64,000 nucleotides of DNA, from positions 70,600,618 to 70,664,617 of the forward strand of contig NC_059080.1 in the NCBI RefSeq assembly GCF_020497125.1. Direction: 5' to 3'. Positions within the stretch are counted from its first letter, which is position 1; each line of letters starts with the position of its first letter. A program made the position numbers and the translations under genes. The notes under the pieces are model-generated. The model made no database searches. It was not told the origin of the DNA and was given only the letters and a program-made list of their open reading frames with translations. The stretch comes from Mauremys mutica. Lineage: Eukaryota > Chordata > Testudines > Geoemydidae. Below, piece after piece: positions 60,948-64,000 of this stretch.

Positions 60948-61479
60948 CTAAAAATTAAGAGGTTATTAGTTTATTTATATACAGTATACTTGTTATCCAA
61001 TATAACACATTTTAATGAAACAACATCAATGAACAGCTCCAGACTTCATGGAAGTAGAGATGTAAACCATAATATAAAGAAGAAACTATTATTTAATTAC
61101 ATGAACCAATGCTAATAATTTAATGAAGATTCTTGGATTCTATACAAACATTTTTTTCAAAAAAAAGCTGTTATTAATTCTTAAATAACAGAGAAAAAAT
61201 GGAGCGCTCTCATTGGTCCAAATGTCTTACTAGTGGATTTTGATACCCAACCTCTATAGACACAATTCAGCTACGCTGATGTTATGTCAACAGTGATTTC
61301 CCAATGCACAAAAACAAGGTTTAGAAGCAATCTTGAGAATATGGTATAAAATGACATATTAAAGAAACAATATTTTGATCGTGGGGAAGACCACCACTAC
61401 CTCAGATTCTGCAGTGTTATACCTGGAACCTATCACAACCAAGAACAGGAAAAGATAAATGTTTTCATAGCAGAATAGA

Positions 61480-61765
61480 AATAGGAGAAGCAGCATGGCC
61501 TGGTGTATAGGGCATTGTACTGGAAATCAAGAGCCCTGGATTCTAATCCCAGCTCCGCCAGTGACTTCCTATGTGACCTCCAGCAAGTAATGTCACCTTT
61601 TTGTGCCTCTGTTTCCCCTCTCGCTTTCTCCATTTTTTTTATGTAAACTGTCAGCTTTTTGGGTCAGGGTCCATCTCTTACTAGGAGTTTATACAGTGCC
61701 AAGGGAAAGGGGGCTGTGTTCTCAATCAAAGCCTCTAGGCACTACAGTAATTCAAATAAATAATC
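61480..61765 (+). mobile_element. MIR-type SINE
   Basis: GCATGGCCTGGTGTATAGGG, CCCTGGATTCTAATCCCAGC (box-B-like), CTCCGCCAGTGAC, CCTCTGTTTCCCC, then the tail CAGTGCCAAGGGA and TAGGCACTACAGTAAT. The order is that of a complete MIR with an L2-type 3' end. Confidence 0.8.
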
Positions 61766-62084
61766 TCTAAAATGTTATAGCTTACCAAATTTCAAAGCAA
61801 GCCTTTCCCATCATTAGATAGGAGACTAGCTAGAGTGAGCAGTTCAGTACAGCTTCTGTACTGTACAACAGATTACTATTCCCTAACATGGTTAGTGCAA
61901 GTAAAGTTTTCTGTAAGACCTGCTTCTCTGAAATGTTTACAACATTCACCTATGAGGCTGAAATTTGCCAGGCTTGGTGTCTGCCTGAAGATGCATTTTA
62001 TAGTATAGTTGAAAATGCAGAATTATTAAAATGAGCCTCTGGAGAGCTCTGTTATCACAACCCTTTCTCAGTTACGCAGGGAAG

Positions 62085-62480
62085 TGTGAAAAATAAGGCC
62101 CTTTTCTCTCCTGTTCGACCCTGCTCTGCCTGTGACTCCAGCCACAGGTGAGAGAGCAGAACCTACTTGCCTGATACTCCCATGTTAAGCAGGTGGCCAG
62201 GAAGTGGTGGAGAGAGGTGGTAGAAGTCCAGGCTCCGCCCCACTATTCATTGGTCAGAGTAGTTGGTTGGCTGCACATAGGGGGGAAATAAAGCCACTCC
62301 AGAAAAAGGGGTGAAGAATTTCCTCTCCAGAGCAAAGGGGACTCAGAACCTCAATTAATTCTCCAGACTGTTTTGAGGGCAATGCAGCTGTGCACTAAGC
62401 TCCAGAGATCCCAGATTTGATCCCAGCCACTGCCGACCAGGGCCTGTCGGTTTTACAAGTGGGGGCTCGTCCAGGATTTC
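62085..62480 (+). mobile_element. LTR relic followed by a tRNA-Pro-type primer-binding site
   Basis: An LTR-like stretch starting near TGTGAAAAATAAGG and ending TTTTACA at about 62457. After two bases comes TGGGGGCTCGTCCAGGAT (62460-62477), which is the retroviral proline-tRNA primer-binding sequence with one change (A for G). This indicates an old endogenous retrovirus of gammaretrovirus-like type. No gag, pol or env sequence follows; only this edge remains. The left limit is approximate. Confidence 0.6.
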
Positions 62481-62589
62481 AACTGGGAAGTCTCTGAAGC
62501 TCAGGACATGCTTCCTCAGCTAGGGGAAGTATGTAACCCACACACCTTGTGGCTGTGATGTTCTGTCCCATTTAGTGGCACCGAGACCA

Positions 62590-63190
62590 TTTAGAGAGAG
62601 AGAGGATAAAATGAGTCTGCTCTACAGCCTTAGCAAACAGCCAGCCAGTTGGCTTTTAGCTCATGCAGTAGAGGCTCATGCACTAAGCTCCAGAGGTCCC
62701 CAGTTGGATCCCACCTGCCGACAACCTGGGTCTGTCGGTGTTACACCAGGACTTACAGGTTCAAGGCCCTGGGAAGAGGGCAAAGGGAGTTGGAGCCAGA
62801 GGCAGAAGCAGAAGGAACTGAGGCTGTGGGGAGGTGGTCCAGGGAATAAAGACAGTGAGCTGGAAGGAAGAGGCATCAGGAAGCTGCTGTTCACAGGGTC
62901 CCTGGGCTGGAGCCCGGAGTAGTGGGTGCCCCCACCCAGCCAAGCCTGTCAAGCCGCTGCAAGGAGTGGCTGGACTCTTACTGGAGGAGTCCCCCGGAAG
63001 GGGGGGAACCAGATGGTGACACAGTCAGAGGACTGTGCCATGAAGCAGATGCCCAGAAGAAGGAGCTGTAACAAGTCTGCAGGTGAGGACAGGAAAGCCA
63101 CCATCACCTGAGGGCGCACCCGCTGAGACTGAGCTAATTCCCGAAAGGCCCAGCACGGGGCACCAGTGTGGTGAGTGACCCTGTGACAAG
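62590..63190 (+). mobile_element. Second LTR-like relic, mosaic
   Basis: 62650-62745 repeats the end region of the preceding LTR (CACTAAGCTCCAGAGGTCCC, GGTCTGTCGGTGTTACA). 62800-62930 resembles the middle of the LTR at 56718-57416 (GGTGGTCCAGGGAA, GGGTCCCTGGGCTGGAGCCC). The end lies near CACCAGTGTGGTGAGTGACC. It is therefore a mosaic of LTR pieces; the 115-codon frame across it is not a gene. Confidence 0.5.
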
Positions 63191-63582
63191 CAGAATCAGG
63201 TGATTATTAACTAGGTATTATTGGGTGTAATTAAGGAATGCAAAATCTATGCTAAATGTCAGGAAAAAATTTTCTACAGTAAGTGTTTAGGCCTAGGCCA
63301 GTCAAAATTAAAACTTAGGCTGAGATCTAGAAAGGTATTTAGGCACGTCACTCCACAGTAGGAATTAAGCACCAATACCTTTGAAGATCTGGGCCTTAAG
63401 CACTTTTTAAGTGTCTGCACAAAGCAATACTGCATTACATAGAATTGGGGACAGACTGACATAATGGAGCTCTTTCCTTTCTAATAAATATAATATTTAT
63501 AAAAATATAAATAAAATTATATTGTTAGTAACAAGGAAGTGAAAGACTTTCCATGACGCTGATGTAATATTGAAAACAAATA

Positions 63583-64000
63583 CACCTCTACCCCGATATA
63601 ATGCAACCCAATATGATGGGTTCACATACAACGCGGTAAAGCTCTGACATGCTGCTCTCAGCAGCGTGTTAAGGGTGCCGGGCTGGGCCAGGCCCAAGAC
63701 CGAGGGGTTGGATAAGGGGCAGAGGGTCTCGGGGGGGCGGTCAGGGGCTCTCCCCCCCCCCCCAGGGTCTGGGAGGCAGGAGCTTGGGGGGCACTTTTGG
63801 GGGTCCCAGAGTGGCCTCAGGGATTAGCGGGGGGCCGGAAGCAGCCCGTTCCGCTTCCCTTGTCCCGGCCCCAGCCCCAGCAGTGTAGCTCAGGGGAGGG
63901 ATCTTCCCCCTCTTCCCCCCCCGCACTCACTGGTAGTGGCAGAAGCAGAGCAGTCCAGCTCTAGCCCGCTTCACTCTGCCAGCTCCCAGCCGCGGCGCTC
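63583..64000 (+). mobile_element. Tigger/pogo-like element, right end outside the window
   Basis: TA at 63581-63582, then CACCTCTACCCCGATATAATGC, with CAATATGATGGGTTCAC and ACAACGCGGTAAAGC. This is a familiar start of a pogo-type non-autonomous element. The interior is GC-rich with an 11-nt C run at 63752. The other end is not in the window. Confidence 0.6.

Larger units (their letters stand above)
60948..64000 (-). other. COL4A4 intron upstream of the 7S exon
   Basis: Intron preceding the 7S exon. I looked on the minus strand for a signal-peptide exon, with a Met followed by a hydrophobic run and a GT donor, and found no candidate. It holds a MIR, LTR relics and the start of a Tigger-like element. 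60948-61475 and 61770-62080 are unassigned. Confidence 0.6.

Noticed and set aside
62575..62922. 115-codon open frame
   Set aside because: It crosses two LTR-like relics and has no recognisable domain.
60948..64000. Signal-peptide exon or promoter of COL4A4
   Set aside because: No minus-strand Met plus hydrophobic stretch with a suitable GT donor was found. The GC-rich end at 63640-64000 could suggest a CpG island, but it lies in a Tigger-like element.
1..64000. CRISPR array, operon or phage region
   Set aside because: No short direct repeats with regular spacers; gene structure is eukaryotic with introns; repeats are all transposon-type.

Overview
The window is vertebrate nuclear DNA, almost certainly from a turtle. 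It is intron-rich and AT-rich with GC-rich islands that are mobile elements. It carries a tRNA-derived SINE of the turtle (Cry/tortoise polIII) type at 26498-26667, CR1 LINEs, MIR-like fragments, hAT, Harbinger and Tigger-like DNA transposons, and many Penelope-like retroelement pieces. No bacterial or viral gene organisation, CRISPR array or operon was seen.

One host gene was found. It lies on the minus strand and fills the window: COL4A4, the alpha-4 chain of type IV collagen. Nineteen consecutive exons were located by Gly-X-Y periodicity and splice sites. They run from the 7S-domain exon at 60870-60947 down to 2928-3091 and join without a frame break into 504 codons. The signal-peptide exon(s) and promoter should lie beyond the right edge, and the rest of the triple helix and the NC1 domain beyond the left edge. 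Exons 1-14 of this set are phase-0 exons that start with a whole Gly codon. From the exon at 8223 onward the Gly or neighbouring codon is split (phase 1), returning to phase 0 at 2928. One intron (3092-3501) must use a GC donor for the frame to hold.

Layout by coordinate. 1-2927: intron 3' of the last visible exon, with a GC-rich repeat and a Harbinger-type MITE. 2928-17825: fourteen short exons with introns of 0.2-2.3 kb; these hold a CR1 fragment, a Penelope fragment, a hAT-type MITE nested in another Penelope fragment, and a further hAT element. 17826-29033: five exons, a Tigger-like element only 25 nt from a splice acceptor, a 1.03-kb hAT element with an internal tandem array, the Cry SINE, and a head-to-head Penelope pair. 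29034-60869: one intron of about 31.8 kb, the main transposon store. It contains a hAT transposase relic, a CR1 LINE split by a fold-back Penelope-derived insertion, two adjacent Harbinger elements with broken transposase and Myb/SANT genes, a perfect 190-bp tandem duplication, a solo-LTR-like element, and a Penelope reverse-transcriptase relic split by a 1.25-kb insertion. 60948-64000: upstream intron with a MIR, LTR relics including a tRNA-Pro-type primer-binding site, and the start of another Tigger-like element.

The most unusual signal is RNA-structural. The 3' tails of two different Penelope-derived repeat families fold in the same way, as a small hammerhead-ribozyme-like motif: CUGANGA-like core, stem II, GAA, a self-complementary AGCU, then a stem I partner. 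It is found at several loci, and stem II pairing is kept by compensating changes in some copies. Hammerheads are known in Penelope-like elements, so this is probably a turtle instance of that biology and not a new class. Activity is not shown: all copies carry an extra A, and one family carries C in place of U4.
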